Source: an uncultured cyanobacterium
GTDB taxonomy: Bacteria; Cyanobacteriota; Cyanobacteriia; Cyanobacteriales; Nostocaceae
Reading direction: 5' to 3'
Length of the DNA: 64,000 bases
NCBI GenBank assembly: GCA_903903925.1
Contig: CAIVAU010000173.1
Coordinates: 1 to 64,000, forward strand
A model generated the notes under the pieces. That model was not told the DNA's origin and ran no database searches. It was given only the letters and a program-made list of their open reading frames with translations. Positions within the stretch are counted from its first letter, which is position 1. Each line of letters begins with the position of its first letter. Shown here in pieces: positions 15,658 to 23,927 of the stretch. The translations under genes and the position numbers were made by a program.

Positions 15658-16509
15658 TCAACTCGATCCAGAACGACGAACAAAGGGCAAAAGGTCTTCA
15701 AGAATCGTTTCATGGTAATGTTCTTGAGGGTAATGCCCAACATTGTTAAGTTTGATTAATTCTCCTTGGGGGACTGAATTGGCAAAATTTTGCGCCATAT
15801 CTACGCTGAGCCAAGGGTCAATCATTCCCCATGAAATTAATATTGGTTGTTGCCATTGTTTAAAACCAGATTCAATTTCTGTCATTGCTGGCTTTAACTG
15901 CAAATTCCTAATAGTTGCTAGGAGGGCTCGCCCTGCAGCAGAACTTTTTAAAAATGGTTTGCGATAAACATCTAAATCCTTATCTGTTATGCGGTATCGG
16001 CTACCACCTTCTAGGGTACGGTCAACCAGTAAGGGGTCTTGGGTAATCATTTCCCCTGCCAAAGGTAAACCCATTTGTTGAATTTTCCAAGGTACTTTTG
16101 CTGTCGTTGAAATTGGTGTATTAAGTATAGCAATGTTGGCAATTTGTTCTGGGTGACGCAAGGCATATTGTAGTCCCACTGAACCTAAAAAGCCTTGAAT
16201 AACTAAGGAGAAATGTTCTATTTCTAAAGCTTTTATAAATGCCTCTAAAGCTGTCATGAAGGCATCAGGAGTGTAGGCAAAATCCCTTCTCTCAGGCTTT
16301 GATGAAAAGCCATAACCAATCCAATCAGGTGCGATCGCCCTTGTCCCTTGTGCTGCCAAAGCAGGCATGATATTCCGCCAACTGTAGCTTTGCGACGGTA
16401 AACCATGCAGCAATAATACTGGTAGTAAGTCAGTTGTACCAATCGGTAGAGATTCGCGATAAAACCATTCTAACAACCCAACTTTAATTTTCTTTTCTGT
16501 TATTGACAT
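15658..16509 (-). CDS. Alpha/beta hydrolase (haloalkane dehalogenase-like)
   Basis: 283 residues from the ATG at 16509 (an upstream start at 16542 would add 11 residues lacking family character). Cap-containing alpha/beta hydrolase: VLLLHGLPSQSYSWRNIMPAL (oxyanion HG), IAPDWIGYGFSSKP, nucleophile region LVIQGFLGSVG, an acid in SWGMIDPWL, and His in NNVGHYPQEHY. The nucleophile elbow reads G-F-L-G rather than G-x-S-x-G, and is preceded by Q; haloalkane dehalogenase-like members use an Asp there, this one appears to have neither Ser nor Asp at the expected place, so activity is uncertain. Confidence 0.8.
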   Translation of the reverse strand: MSITEKKIKVGLLEWFYRESLPIGTTDLLPVLLLHGLPSQSYSWRNIMPALAAQGTRAIAPDWIGYGFSSKPERRDFAYTPDAFMTALEAFIKALEIEHFSLVIQGFLGSVGLQYALRHPEQIANIAILNTPISTTAKVPWKIQQMGLPLAGEMITQDPLLVDRTLEGGSRYRITDKDLDVYRKPFLKSSAAGRALLATIRNLQLKPAMTEIESGFKQWQQPILISWGMIDPWLSVDMAQNFANSVPQGELIKLNNVGHYPQEHYHETILEDLLPFVRRSGSS

Positions 16510-16594
16510 TTCATTTAAAAGTATCACGCAAAAACAAGGCATGCCTCCGGCAATCTAAAATTTGCCGTGCCGAGACGCAAAAGAAGTTTGTTAT

Positions 16595-16680
16595 TCCTGA
16601 CTCCTGACTCCTGAACGGCAGTCGCTTCAAGTCGGCAAAGCCGCCCAACGCGCTGCCTCCTCCTGACTCCTGACTCCTGC
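16595..16680. repeat. Heptamer clusters (TCCTGAC units) overlapping a gene end
   Basis: Units at 16595-16614 and 16658-16680, reading AGGAGTC on the minus strand. The second cluster is translated as part of the C-terminus of the FAD oxidoreductase. Confidence 0.85.
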
Positions 16681-17823
16681 TGTAATCATCTCACGAATCT
16701 TGTCTGATGTGGCAGGTGCTAGTAAAACGCCATTACGATAGTGTCCAGTAGCGAGGAGAACGTTACTAAATCCTGGCAATTTACCAATAATCGGTGCTGG
16801 GCGTTCTTCGGGGCGGGGGCGTAACCCCCACCAAGTGCGAATAGTCGTTGCTTTGGAGAGGTCTGGGCAAAACCTAATTGCGGCTTTTCTGACAGACTCC
16901 AGCAGTTTTTTGTCGGGTGATATCTCCTGACCATTGCTGGGAAACTCAAGCGTTGCACCCACCCAGTAATCTCCATAACCTACAGGAACTATGTAAGTAT
17001 CATCACCAGTGATGACTGGCTGAAAGTCAGGATTCCCTAAAGAATAGCCTAAACGAACGTGCAAAGCTTGTCCTAGCACAGGGCGGATGTCAACCATCTG
17101 CTTTAATTGTGAGGTTAGGAAGCAGGAACCTAGTCCAGCTGAGACGACAAACCAATCGGCAGATATTGTTCCTGCTGTGGTTTCAATTTGGTGGCAAAGT
17201 TGTTCGCCCACTCCGTGTTCATGGGGAGGCAATTCAGATCCCAAAACATCAACGCCGAATTTGAAAGTCACACCGTAGTGCCTTGCAGCATCAACTAGGG
17301 CTAATGTTAATGCCGTTGGATCAACTTGGCGATCGCTTGGAGAATAGACAGCGCCAATAACTTTTCCATGTTCTACCTGAGGGCAGACTTTTTTGAGTTG
17401 CGCAGTGTCCCATATTTCTAAGGGCAAGCCTTGAGAGTGGCGAACTTTTGCGAGTTCTCCCCATTTTACTAAATCCTCTTGCTCTAGGCAAAGGCTGAGA
17501 ATTCCCTGGCGGTTGAAAGGGATTATTCGACCTGTGAGGGACTCAAGTTCTGGTATCCAAGTTTCATAGCGTTGGATGCTAGTCTGTCGCATCTGCCAAG
17601 CACTACCCTTAACTTTGGGGCTCATGATGCCTACCAAAACTCCTAGCGCCGCGCCTGTAGAAGCTGGGAATAAATGATTTGATCCTTCTTCTTCTCCATT
17701 TGTGGGAGGGAGTGAGGGAGATGGTTGTCTATCAACAACCGTCACTTTCAGATCTTTAACCTGACTCAGTTCGTAGGCGATCGCCGCCCCAACGATACCA
17801 CAACCGATAATGACTACATTCAT
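16627..17823 (-). CDS. FAD-dependent amino-acid oxidoreductase (DAO family, ThiO-like)
   Basis: 398 residues. N-terminal dinucleotide fold VVIIGCGIVGAAIAYELS and VVDRQPS for FAD binding, then ALGVLVGIMSPKVKGSAW, substrate-side strands, and the C-terminal GLRPRPEERPAPIIGKL ... NVLLATGHYRNGVLLAP typical of glycine oxidase/D-amino-acid dehydrogenase proteins. In cyanobacteria such proteins are often called glycine oxidase (ThiO, thiamine thiazole synthesis), but no thiG is fused or adjacent, so the substrate is open. The last residues (GVRSQEEAARWAALPT) are encoded by heptamer-repeat DNA, which probably displaced the original end (about REMITA). Confidence 0.88.
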   Translation of the reverse strand: MNVVIIGCGIVGAAIAYELSQVKDLKVTVVDRQPSPSLPPTNGEEEGSNHLFPASTGAALGVLVGIMSPKVKGSAWQMRQTSIQRYETWIPELESLTGRIIPFNRQGILSLCLEQEDLVKWGELAKVRHSQGLPLEIWDTAQLKKVCPQVEHGKVIGAVYSPSDRQVDPTALTLALVDAARHYGVTFKFGVDVLGSELPPHEHGVGEQLCHQIETTAGTISADWFVVSAGLGSCFLTSQLKQMVDIRPVLGQALHVRLGYSLGNPDFQPVITGDDTYIVPVGYGDYWVGATLEFPSNGQEISPDKKLLESVRKAAIRFCPDLSKATTIRTWWGLRPRPEERPAPIIGKLPGFSNVLLATGHYRNGVLLAPATSDKIREMITAGVRSQEEAARWAALPT

Positions 17824-17827
17824 GGTT

Positions 17828-17881
17828 TGTTAGTTGTTAGTTGTAATTTTTGACAACTGACTGCACTACCAACAACTAACA
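17828..17881. repeat. Inverted repeat of TGTTAGTTGTTAG type
   Basis: TTGTTAGTTGTTAGTTG at the left pairs with CCAACAACTAACA at the right, just upstream of the FAD oxidoreductase start. Relatives at 46132-46196, 54271-54303 and 57362-57391. Confidence 0.7.
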
Positions 17882-17912
17882 TAGTTAAACATTAGAGATC
17901 TCCAGGAATCAT

Positions 17913-17940
17913 GTAGGGGCGTATTGCAATACGCTCCTAC
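17913..17940. repeat. 28-bp near-perfect palindrome (GTAGGGGCGTATTGCAATAC...)
   Basis: Arms match except one position; centre TTGCAA. A common kind of dispersed hairpin in cyanobacterial intergenic DNA. Lies between psbQ and the FAD oxidoreductase, both on the minus strand, and may act as a transcription terminator after the latter's upstream neighbour or as a mobile REP-like unit. Confidence 0.75.
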
Positions 17941-17985
17941 CAAGGATTTCAGCGAACGTATAATTAATTTTCACGACTATGTCTA

Positions 17986-18453
17986 TCAACTTTCTTTTGC
18001 CTGACTCCTAGTTTCAGGAAGGAGTTGCAGAAATTTGTCAATATCTGCATAAGCTGCTTGGTAGTTATTCAAGGCTGTTTGAGAGTTGCCTGCTACAGAT
18101 GCTTGATCAAGCTTAATCAGGTGGTCAAGTAAATTCCGGATCACCTTACGTGCTGTTTCTTGGTCTTGAGGTAGGAGATTGGCAGCAATATAAGTCATGT
18201 TCAACTTTGCTTCTGTTATCGGTCCGTGGATAAAATTACCGACATTTGTCCATTGTCCCGCCTGGATCAGTTTTTGTAGTTCTTGTGAGCGATCGCGTAC
18301 AGCTAGAATATCAGGTGCGTACTCCTGAATTCGCTGTAGTTGAACTGATGTATAGGTTGGAGGTGCTGTAGCGACGCTAGGACCCCCACAACTCATCAGG
18401 AATGTTGCCAAAATTACTAGAATTAATGAAAAAACAGAGCGTTGACGCGCCAT
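17986..18453 (-). CDS. psbQ: Photosystem II lipoprotein PsbQ (CyanoQ)
   Basis: 155-residue extrinsic subunit on the lumenal side of photosystem II that stabilises the oxygen-evolving complex and dimers. Lipoprotein signal SLILVILATFLMSCGG with the lipid-attached Cys near residue 22; then the four-helix PsbQ fold: QLQRIQEYAPDILAVRDR, LQKLIQAGQWTNVGNFIHGP, LNMTYIAANLLPQDQ, and a C-terminal helix with NNYQAAYADIDKFLQLLP. Length and helix order match cyanobacterial PsbQ. It stands alone between intergenic hairpins. Confidence 0.92.
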   Translation of the reverse strand: MARQRSVFSLILVILATFLMSCGGPSVATAPPTYTSVQLQRIQEYAPDILAVRDRSQELQKLIQAGQWTNVGNFIHGPITEAKLNMTYIAANLLPQDQETARKVIRNLLDHLIKLDQASVAGNSQTALNNYQAAYADIDKFLQLLPETRSQAKES

Positions 18454-18734
18454 AAGCTGAACTGATTTTTGTACTGATGTAATTTTAGAACGAAGGGTGT
18501 AATTTCTCGTTCTTTTGGGCTACGGATTTTGGCTAAAATTCTTTTAAGAATACAGGAGTCAGAATACCTCAAGATCTCATTTACCGTTCTTGAGGGCAGT
18601 CAGCGAGAAAAATCGAATTTTCAGTTGCTAAATTGAAAGAGTCTTAATTTGCTAGCATAACATATAATAACCCTTCTGGCGGTTTTTCTGTCTTCACATT
18701 TAAAAATAACTAACACAATATAGGAGTGTTTTTC

Positions 18735-19166
18735 GTGAACGCAGCTGAGATGGCAACAAACCTTGAATTCGCCAGCAAGATTGCTACCGTAGTTAATTTA
18801 TTCAAATTTGAGTTTCCTGATGGGAGATCCGATCTCAAACCCTGGAAAAATGACCCGCAAACCAGGGAATTAGTCGATCCCGATTCTATCGACATTGGGT
18901 TTCACTTTCCTGGTATCAGCAAATCCTGGCGCAGCCACAGTATCTTGATTCAAATCCGGTTTCATCAAGATCCCCTAAACAGCATCCATCGTGCAATAGG
19001 TGTGGAAGTTGCTGGATTTAACCACCTTGGTGAACAGTGGCGACTTTCTACTGTGGAAAGCTGGGGTTTTTTGGGTGAGGTTCAGCCCTCACTAGAAGTA
19101 CAGAACAAGCTAAAACAGTTTTGCCGACAGGTTTTGGAGGTCTTCAACAAAACTCCTCACTCCTAA
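18735..19166 (+). CDS. Conserved cyanobacterial protein of unknown function
   Basis: 143 residues from GTG at 18735, which has TAGGAG at 18721-18726 eight bases ahead; an upstream in-frame GTG at 18726 overlaps that Shine-Dalgarno and is unlikely. Soluble, no signal. Contains FKFEFPDGRSDLKPWKNDP, IDIGFHFPGISKSWRSHSIL, RAIGVEVAGFNHLGEQW and a C-terminal helix QNKLKQFCRQVLEVF. I recall proteins of this kind in cyanobacteria but no function. Convergent with the next gene, 15 bp apart. Confidence 0.75.
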   Translation: MNAAEMATNLEFASKIATVVNLFKFEFPDGRSDLKPWKNDPQTRELVDPDSIDIGFHFPGISKSWRSHSILIQIRFHQDPLNSIHRAIGVEVAGFNHLGEQWRLSTVESWGFLGEVQPSLEVQNKLKQFCRQVLEVFNKTPHS

Positions 19167-19181
19167 CTCTCGCATTTAGGT

Positions 19182-19520
19182 CTATCTAGAGGTGTAGTCG
19201 TTTCTAATAACGGAATTAGCCTTCTTTGCAAGGTTCTGATCATTTTTCCAGTTGTTAGTCACACGTGGTAATGCAGTCCTATTACCCGAAGTATTCCTAT
19301 GTTGTGAGCCAGAGTCATAGCTGCCAGACGTTGCGTGCGTCCTCTTTTGGATAAAATATGCTTCTTGTGGTGGAATCGAGATCACTTCACCTTTGGGAGC
19401 AGATTGAGCATTTGCCTGAGTATAACCTCCAAGCAAAAGCGACATGAACGGCGTTAATAAGCTTAACTTTAGAAAGCCAGAGATGTTGAATTTAAATTGA
19501 ATTGGCAGAAACTCGTTCAT
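19182..19520 (-). CDS. Small exported protein of unknown function
   Basis: 112 residues with a signal-like N-terminus (LKLSLLTPFMSLLLGGYTQANAQS, cleavage likely after ANA) and a low-complexity, Ser/Asn/Arg-rich mature part (SGSYDSGSQHRNTSGN). No domain recognised. The presence of a good signal peptide in a frame of normal codon use is the reason to keep it; an untranslated frame is possible. Confidence 0.5.
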   Translation of the reverse strand: MNEFLPIQFKFNISGFLKLSLLTPFMSLLLGGYTQANAQSAPKGEVISIPPQEAYFIQKRTHATSGSYDSGSQHRNTSGNRTALPRVTNNWKNDQNLAKKANSVIRNDYTSR

Positions 19521-20027
19521 AATACTCGGTGCAAAGGTATTTAATCATACAAACTAGTTTCAGTATATTGTTGAATTGAATCTGATCTATACGTAGATAC
19601 ACTACAGTTTTAATCATGTCGGGAAGAACTGAGAAGATTGATCTTACATTGTTGGAACTTGAGCAAAAAGTAGCCTGAGGATAAGACTGCTCAGATTTTG
19701 GAAATTTATCTGCTGAGGCAATACGGGTGTGCAAACACTGCAATAGGTTAGAGTTGGGACACGCTCATCGCAATAATTTATACCTTTACTTGATTCCCAT
19801 CTTCATGTTCCTATTATAGAATGCCCACTTAACTAAAGTATCTAACGCTCTTAAATTACTCTGGCTAGATAAAAATGCCAAAATAGAAGTCATGCGCCAA
19901 AGGGGAAGGGGAAAGGGAAGAAAAGTCCTTTACCCCAAACCCAGACTCCAAACTGAAAATACAAAACCTACGCAGTATTTGAGGAATCATCGACCAATCT
20001 GACAGAATTTTGACTCCTGACTAATTG
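19521..20027. other. Gap between small exported protein and hemA, no gene seen
   Basis: 507 bases. Short frames exist but none shows domain-like sequence, a ribosome-binding site or a signal peptide. Bases 19895-19925 hold a small purine-rich repeat (GGGGAAGGGGAAAGGG). Confidence 0.5.
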
Positions 20028-21314
20028 TTAGCTAAACTGCTTCTCGACATCCAAGTTAAACAGTGTTTGCAAGGTCTGCATACAGTGACGTCTTGCTTCC
20101 AAATCTTGCTGAGCTCGCAGCTGTACCATCGGATCGTGTAAAATTTTATTAACAATTCCTCGCGTTAAAGCTTCAATCACTTCTTGATGCTTTTCCGCGA
20201 ATTCCGAACCCAATCTTGACAAAGCTTTTTCTAATTCTTGTTCGCGAATAGTTTCGATTTTATCGCGTAAACAGCTGATAGTAGAGACAGTTTCGAGCGA
20301 TCGCCACCACACATCAAAAGATGACACTTCTTCTTCTAGAAGCCCCTCGGCTTCCTGCGCCATCCTGCGACGACTTTCTTGGTTTTGCGCCACCACCGCC
20401 TTCAAATCATCCACATTAAAAGCTTGGACATTTGCCAGTTGGTTCACATCGGTATGGACATTGCGCGGCACGGAAATATCAAATAACATCAAAGGTCTGT
20501 TCGGTTCCAAAATCATTTCTAATTTGGCGCGGTCAAGTATTGGCTCTGTAGCAGAAGTACTTGTAAACACCAAATCACTTTCAGCAATGACTGTCATCAT
20601 TTCCGAGAGTGGATGAGTTTGGATTGGGTGCTCACAGAATTGCTTTGCCAATTCCTCTGCACGTTCCAGAGAGCGATTTAAAATCCTCAGTTGCACAGCG
20701 CCTTTGGAAACCAAGTGTTGTACCAACAATCGTGACATTTTGCCTGCACCGACAATTGCAACTCGACAAGCAGCTAAATGTTGTACTTTCATTTGCGCCA
20801 ACTCCACAGCAGCCGAACTGATAGAGACTGCGCCAGTGCCAATGCTAGTTTCCGTCCGAACCCGCTTCCCAGCCGTCAGCGCTTGTTTAAATAATTTATT
20901 CAAAATCGTTTTAATCCCGTCATGTTGCTGTCCCAGTTTGTGAGTATTCTTTACCTGAGCCAGAATTTGACCTTCTCCCAGTACCAAGCTATCCAAACCA
21001 GCCGCTACCCGCATCAAGTGCATCACTGCGTCTTGATGTAGCAACATAAACAGGTGTTGCCGCAAAGATGATCTCGGTAATTTACTGTGTTCTAAAAGAA
21101 ACTGTGTAACTTCCCTGATACCCTGCTCAGTTTCATGGGTTACAATGTAAATTTCTAAGCGGTTACAAGTACTAAGGATTGTGACTTCTTCAATATGAGG
21201 GTAGCTGATTAACTGCGCCATCGCACTTTCCATCTGTGGTTCTGGAATACTCAGCTTTTCCCGGACTTCTACTGGGGCGGTTTTATGGCTTAACCCCACT
21301 ACTGCTATATTCAT
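20028..21314 (-). CDS. hemA: Glutamyl-tRNA reductase
   Basis: First committed step of tetrapyrrole synthesis: NADPH-dependent reduction of glutamyl-tRNA to glutamate-1-semialdehyde. 428 residues, full length. Starts NIAVVGLSHKTAPVEVREK; catalytic Cys in ILSTCNRLEIY near residue 50; SLVLGEGQILAQVK near 110; NADPH site AIVGAGKMSRLL near 187; FDISVPRNVH; and C-terminal dimerisation helix ending with the conserved hydrophobic and Arg-rich QLRAQQDLEARR. Feeds haem, chlorophyll and phycobilin synthesis; hemJ nearby is a later step. Single gene, glpX upstream on the same strand with a 138-bp gap containing a palindrome. Confidence 0.97.
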   Translation of the reverse strand: MNIAVVGLSHKTAPVEVREKLSIPEPQMESAMAQLISYPHIEEVTILSTCNRLEIYIVTHETEQGIREVTQFLLEHSKLPRSSLRQHLFMLLHQDAVMHLMRVAAGLDSLVLGEGQILAQVKNTHKLGQQHDGIKTILNKLFKQALTAGKRVRTETSIGTGAVSISSAAVELAQMKVQHLAACRVAIVGAGKMSRLLVQHLVSKGAVQLRILNRSLERAEELAKQFCEHPIQTHPLSEMMTVIAESDLVFTSTSATEPILDRAKLEMILEPNRPLMLFDISVPRNVHTDVNQLANVQAFNVDDLKAVVAQNQESRRRMAQEAEGLLEEEVSSFDVWWRSLETVSTISCLRDKIETIREQELEKALSRLGSEFAEKHQEVIEALTRGIVNKILHDPMVQLRAQQDLEARRHCMQTLQTLFNLDVEKQFS

Positions 21315-21376
21315 TTGCTAAATGGTATTTACTAATTGTTCAGAGGGAACTCTTAACAGGGAACGCTTAACGGTGT

Positions 21377-21400
21377 ATCCCACGGCTTAAGCCGTGGGAT
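21377..21400. repeat. 24-bp perfect palindrome centred on GGCTTAAGCC
   Basis: Perfect from ATCCCAC to GTGGGAT, followed by TGAAAC. A degraded copy with altered left arm is at 48681-48703, also followed by TTGGAAC. Lies between glpX and hemA; may be a terminator hairpin or a REP/IS200-605-like end. Confidence 0.85.
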
Positions 21401-21452
21401 TGAAACGGGGACTAGGGAAGTTCACCACTCACCACTCCCCACTCCCCTATGA

Positions 21453-22490
21453 CTAACGCAGTTGCAGAATCTTAGGTTCTTCAAACAAATGGATTGTATC
21501 GACAAATCGAGCAGTTTGTGACTGGCTGGAAATAACTAGGCTTTGAGTCCTTACACCTCCAGGGAAAAAGCGAACGCCTTCCATCAGAGTTCCAGGAGTA
21601 ATACCACAAGCTGCAAATAGTACAGTGTTGCCAGAAGCTAATTCATCGGCATTGTAAGACCGATCTGGATCTGTAATACCCATTTCCTTAAGTCTAGCAA
21701 TATTGCCCTCTCTACTTTCTCCGATTAAACCTGTTTTCACTACTTCTGGATCGTAGATCAATTGTCCTTGAAAATGTCCACCTAAGCAACGGAGAGCCGC
21801 AGCAGAAATGACACCTTCGGGTGCAGCACCAATACCCATCAAACAGTGGATATTAGTACCAGCAAAGGCACAGGAGATGGCAGCGGAAACGTCACCATCA
21901 CTAATGAGTCGCACTCTTGCTCCTACTTGACGAATTTCTTCAATGAGTTCTTTGTGACGGGGACGATCCATCACGACTACCACCAATTCCTCCACAGCAC
22001 GGTCTAAACATTCAGATAAAATCTTCAGATTTTGAGTTGGGGTCTTGTTGATATCAACATGACCGCGTGCTGGTGGTGGAGCTGCTAGCTTTTTCATGTA
22101 GAAGTCAGGTGCAGCAAACAAACCGCCTTTCTCGGAAATTGCCAACACTGCCATTGAACCATTTTGACCATAGGCAACAAGGTTAGTACCTTCGCAGGGG
22201 TCAACAGCGATATCAATTTCTATGAGTTCATCTGGGTTGCAGAAGGTTTTAGCATCTTCACGGGTACAAATGCCCACTTCTTCCCCAATATAGAGCATGG
22301 GCGCTTCGTCCCGTTCCCCTTCACCGATCACAATGCGACCGCGCATGTGAATTTTGTTCATCCGCTCCCGCATGGCTTCTACAGCCACTTGGTCAGCCGT
22401 GTTTTTTTCACCCTTACCCATCCACCGGGAAGATGCGATCGCAGCTTGCTCAACAACTTCAATAATCTCTAACCCAAGTGTATTTTCCAC
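21453..22490 (-). CDS. glpX: Class II fructose-1,6-/sedoheptulose-1,7-bisphosphatase
   Basis: Dual FBPase/SBPase of cyanobacteria, acting in the Calvin cycle and gluconeogenesis in the cytosol. 345 residues, full length. Starts ENTLGLEIIEVVEQAAIAS; sugar-phosphatase motifs RGRIVIGEGERDEAPML near 51 and IDIAVDPCEGTNLVAYG near 94-110 with metal-binding Asp residues; GDVSAAISCAF and MGIGAAPEGVISAAAL near 205-235 in the substrate pocket. Strong conservation; no truncation. Preceded by an intergenic region with no obvious operator. Confidence 0.97.
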   Translation of the reverse strand: MENTLGLEIIEVVEQAAIASSRWMGKGEKNTADQVAVEAMRERMNKIHMRGRIVIGEGERDEAPMLYIGEEVGICTREDAKTFCNPDELIEIDIAVDPCEGTNLVAYGQNGSMAVLAISEKGGLFAAPDFYMKKLAAPPPARGHVDINKTPTQNLKILSECLDRAVEELVVVVMDRPRHKELIEEIRQVGARVRLISDGDVSAAISCAFAGTNIHCLMGIGAAPEGVISAAALRCLGGHFQGQLIYDPEVVKTGLIGESREGNIARLKEMGITDPDRSYNADELASGNTVLFAACGITPGTLMEGVRFFPGGVRTQSLVISSQSQTARFVDTIHLFEEPKILQLR

Positions 22491-22629
22491 AAACTCTGCC
22501 CTCTAAGTTGCTTGACGTTGCGTCTTTAATGATCTGGCTGTTTCAGTCTTAAAGTCTACCAAAGGGCGGATACCTGTGGAGGATCGTATCCACTAACAGA
22601 TGTGTTAAGTTTTGCTTAGCAAGTTGTAA

Positions 22630-22657
22630 AGGAGTTAAGAGTTAGGAGTTAGGAGTA
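22630..22657. repeat. Four heptamers ahead of grxC
   Basis: AGGAGTT, AAGAGTT, AGGAGTT, AGGAGTA. The last GGAG lies 7-8 bases before the glutaredoxin ATG at 22663, so the repeat also serves as its Shine-Dalgarno sequence. Confidence 0.8.
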
Positions 22658-22662
22658 CGATT

Positions 22663-22986
22663 ATGCTGGACTTTTTCAATCCTCTTTTAGGTTTTTTAGG
22701 TCACCATCCAGAGCGGATCAAAGCCAACGTGGAAATCTACACCTGGCAAACTTGCCCTTACTGCATCCGCGCCAAAATGCTGCTGTGGTGGAAAGGTGTG
22801 AAATTCACTGAATACAAAATCGACGATGACGAAACAGCGCGATCCACAATGGCGCAGCGTGCCAATGGATGCCGCACAGTACCGCAAATTTTCATTAATA
22901 AACACCATATTGGCGGCTGTGATGACCTTTATAAGTTAGATTCGCAAGGTCAACTCGACACCCTTCTCGCCCAATACTCAGTGTAG
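22663..22986 (+). CDS. grxC: Glutaredoxin 3
   Basis: 107-residue dithiol glutaredoxin reducing protein disulfides and mixed disulfides with glutathione. Active site TCPYC (Cys31 and Cys34), followed by AKMLLWWKGVKFTEYKID; cis-proline motif TVPQIFI near residue 76, and glutathione-binding GGCDDLYKLDSQG. The about 20-residue N-terminal extension (LDFFNPLLGFLGHHPERI) before the first strand is typical of some cyanobacterial GrxC. Followed by a clear terminator; divergent from glpX. Confidence 0.95.
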   Translation: MLDFFNPLLGFLGHHPERIKANVEIYTWQTCPYCIRAKMLLWWKGVKFTEYKIDDDETARSTMAQRANGCRTVPQIFINKHHIGGCDDLYKLDSQGQLDTLLAQYSV

Positions 22987-23021
22987 AGAATGAGCTTAAA
23001 GCATCTAGACTGAATCAAGCA

Positions 23022-23050
23022 AAAAAACACCTCATAGTTAGGTGTTTTTT
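23022..23050 (+). terminator. Rho-independent terminator after grxC
   Basis: AAAAAACACCT and AGGTGTTTTTT form an 11-bp stem with a 7-base loop and a six-T tail, 35 bases after the grxC stop. Symmetric, so it can work in both directions. Confidence 0.9.
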
Positions 23051-23319
23051 CCCATGAAACATCAGATTATAAGCACAATTCATGTGATTACGGCAACGAT
23101 ATTGATCACGTTAAGCAATGACCACGATCATAGACTTCTCACAATCATAACTGCGATTGTAAAAGTTTATTTCGTTTATTAAAACAATAAAAAAGTTGAG
23201 TGAAACAAATAATCCATTTCTTGGGCATTTTTGTGTTTTAGCGAAGGATAGCACGGGACTTAGTTTAGTATAAATTGCTTCCTTTCCAGCAGTCACAAAA
23301 ACTCTAGTGGACAATCGCT

Positions 23320-23523
23320 ATGTTTGAAGAGTTGATACACAAGGCAAAGCAAGATACCAAACTGTTTGTGAATTTGCTAATTGGTTTCTACCTATACGGA
23401 GATGCTGTTGATCGGCAGCAAATGGAGCAGGCGATCATCGACTATGCAGCTAAAAAAGGAGAAAATCGTGGGCAAGAATTGGTGCAAACGCTACGCTCAA
23501 TTGCGGCAAAGAAGGGTTTATAG
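23320..23523 (+). CDS. Small conserved-looking protein, unknown function
   Basis: 67 residues, helical, soluble: FEELIHKAKQDTKLFVNLL, IGFYLYGDAVDRQQMEQAI, then a basic C-terminus ending TLRSIAAKKGL. No recognised domain. Four bases separate its stop from the next frame, suggesting co-translation. Preceded by an A/T-rich region suited to a promoter. Confidence 0.55.
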   Translation: MFEELIHKAKQDTKLFVNLLIGFYLYGDAVDRQQMEQAIIDYAAKKGENRGQELVQTLRSIAAKKGL

Positions 23524-23527
23524 GATA

Positions 23528-23830
23528 GTGAGGGTGAACAGAAACAAGACCGAACCACCGGGTTTTTATGACCATACACACAAGCTAGATATTGGCTTTG
23601 AAGCCGAAAAAACAACAAAATCCTTTTTTAGTGGGATCAACCATTTTTATATCAGAGCAGGTGGCAATTTTTACATCTTCTGCGAGTTCTTTTGCTTAGA
23701 CCCCACTGACTACAAATCTGAAGAGAAATTTATTCAGTTTCAGCGGTTAGCACAAACTCTCAATAAGTTTACTAGGGAGGAACTAGCCCAAATGATTGAA
23801 GCTGGATGGAGGTTACTGGATGATAACTGA
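23528..23830 (+). CDS. Protein of unknown function, coupled to the preceding small gene
   Basis: About 100 residues starting at GTG 23528 or GTG 23534; the frame extends upstream inside the preceding gene but that part has no protein character. Rich in aromatic residues: EPPGFYDHTHKLDIGFE, SFFSGINHFYIRAGGNFY, then a helical end (FQRLAQTLNKFTREELAQMI, EAGWRLLDDN). No domain recognised. The 4-bp spacing indicates one transcript with the 67-residue gene upstream. tadA follows after a repeat array. Confidence 0.5.
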   Translation: MRVNRNKTEPPGFYDHTHKLDIGFEAEKTTKSFFSGINHFYIRAGGNFYIFCEFFCLDPTDYKSEEKFIQFQRLAQTLNKFTREELAQMIEAGWRLLDDN

Positions 23831-23848
23831 CAACTGCTAATTTTAAGA

Positions 23849-23914
23849 GGGAGCTCTTAGCAGGGAGTAGGGAGCAGGGAGCTCTTAGCAGGGGGTAGGG
23901 AGCAGGGAGTAGGG
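23849..23914. repeat. GGGAGCTCTTAGCAGGG direct repeat and GGGAGTA/GGGAGCA array
   Basis: Two copies of a roughly 33-bp unit (GGGAGCTCTTAGCAGGG plus AGTAGGGAGCA) in tandem, ending 13 bases before tadA. Confidence 0.85.
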
Positions 23915-23927
23915 GAATCCCCATAAT

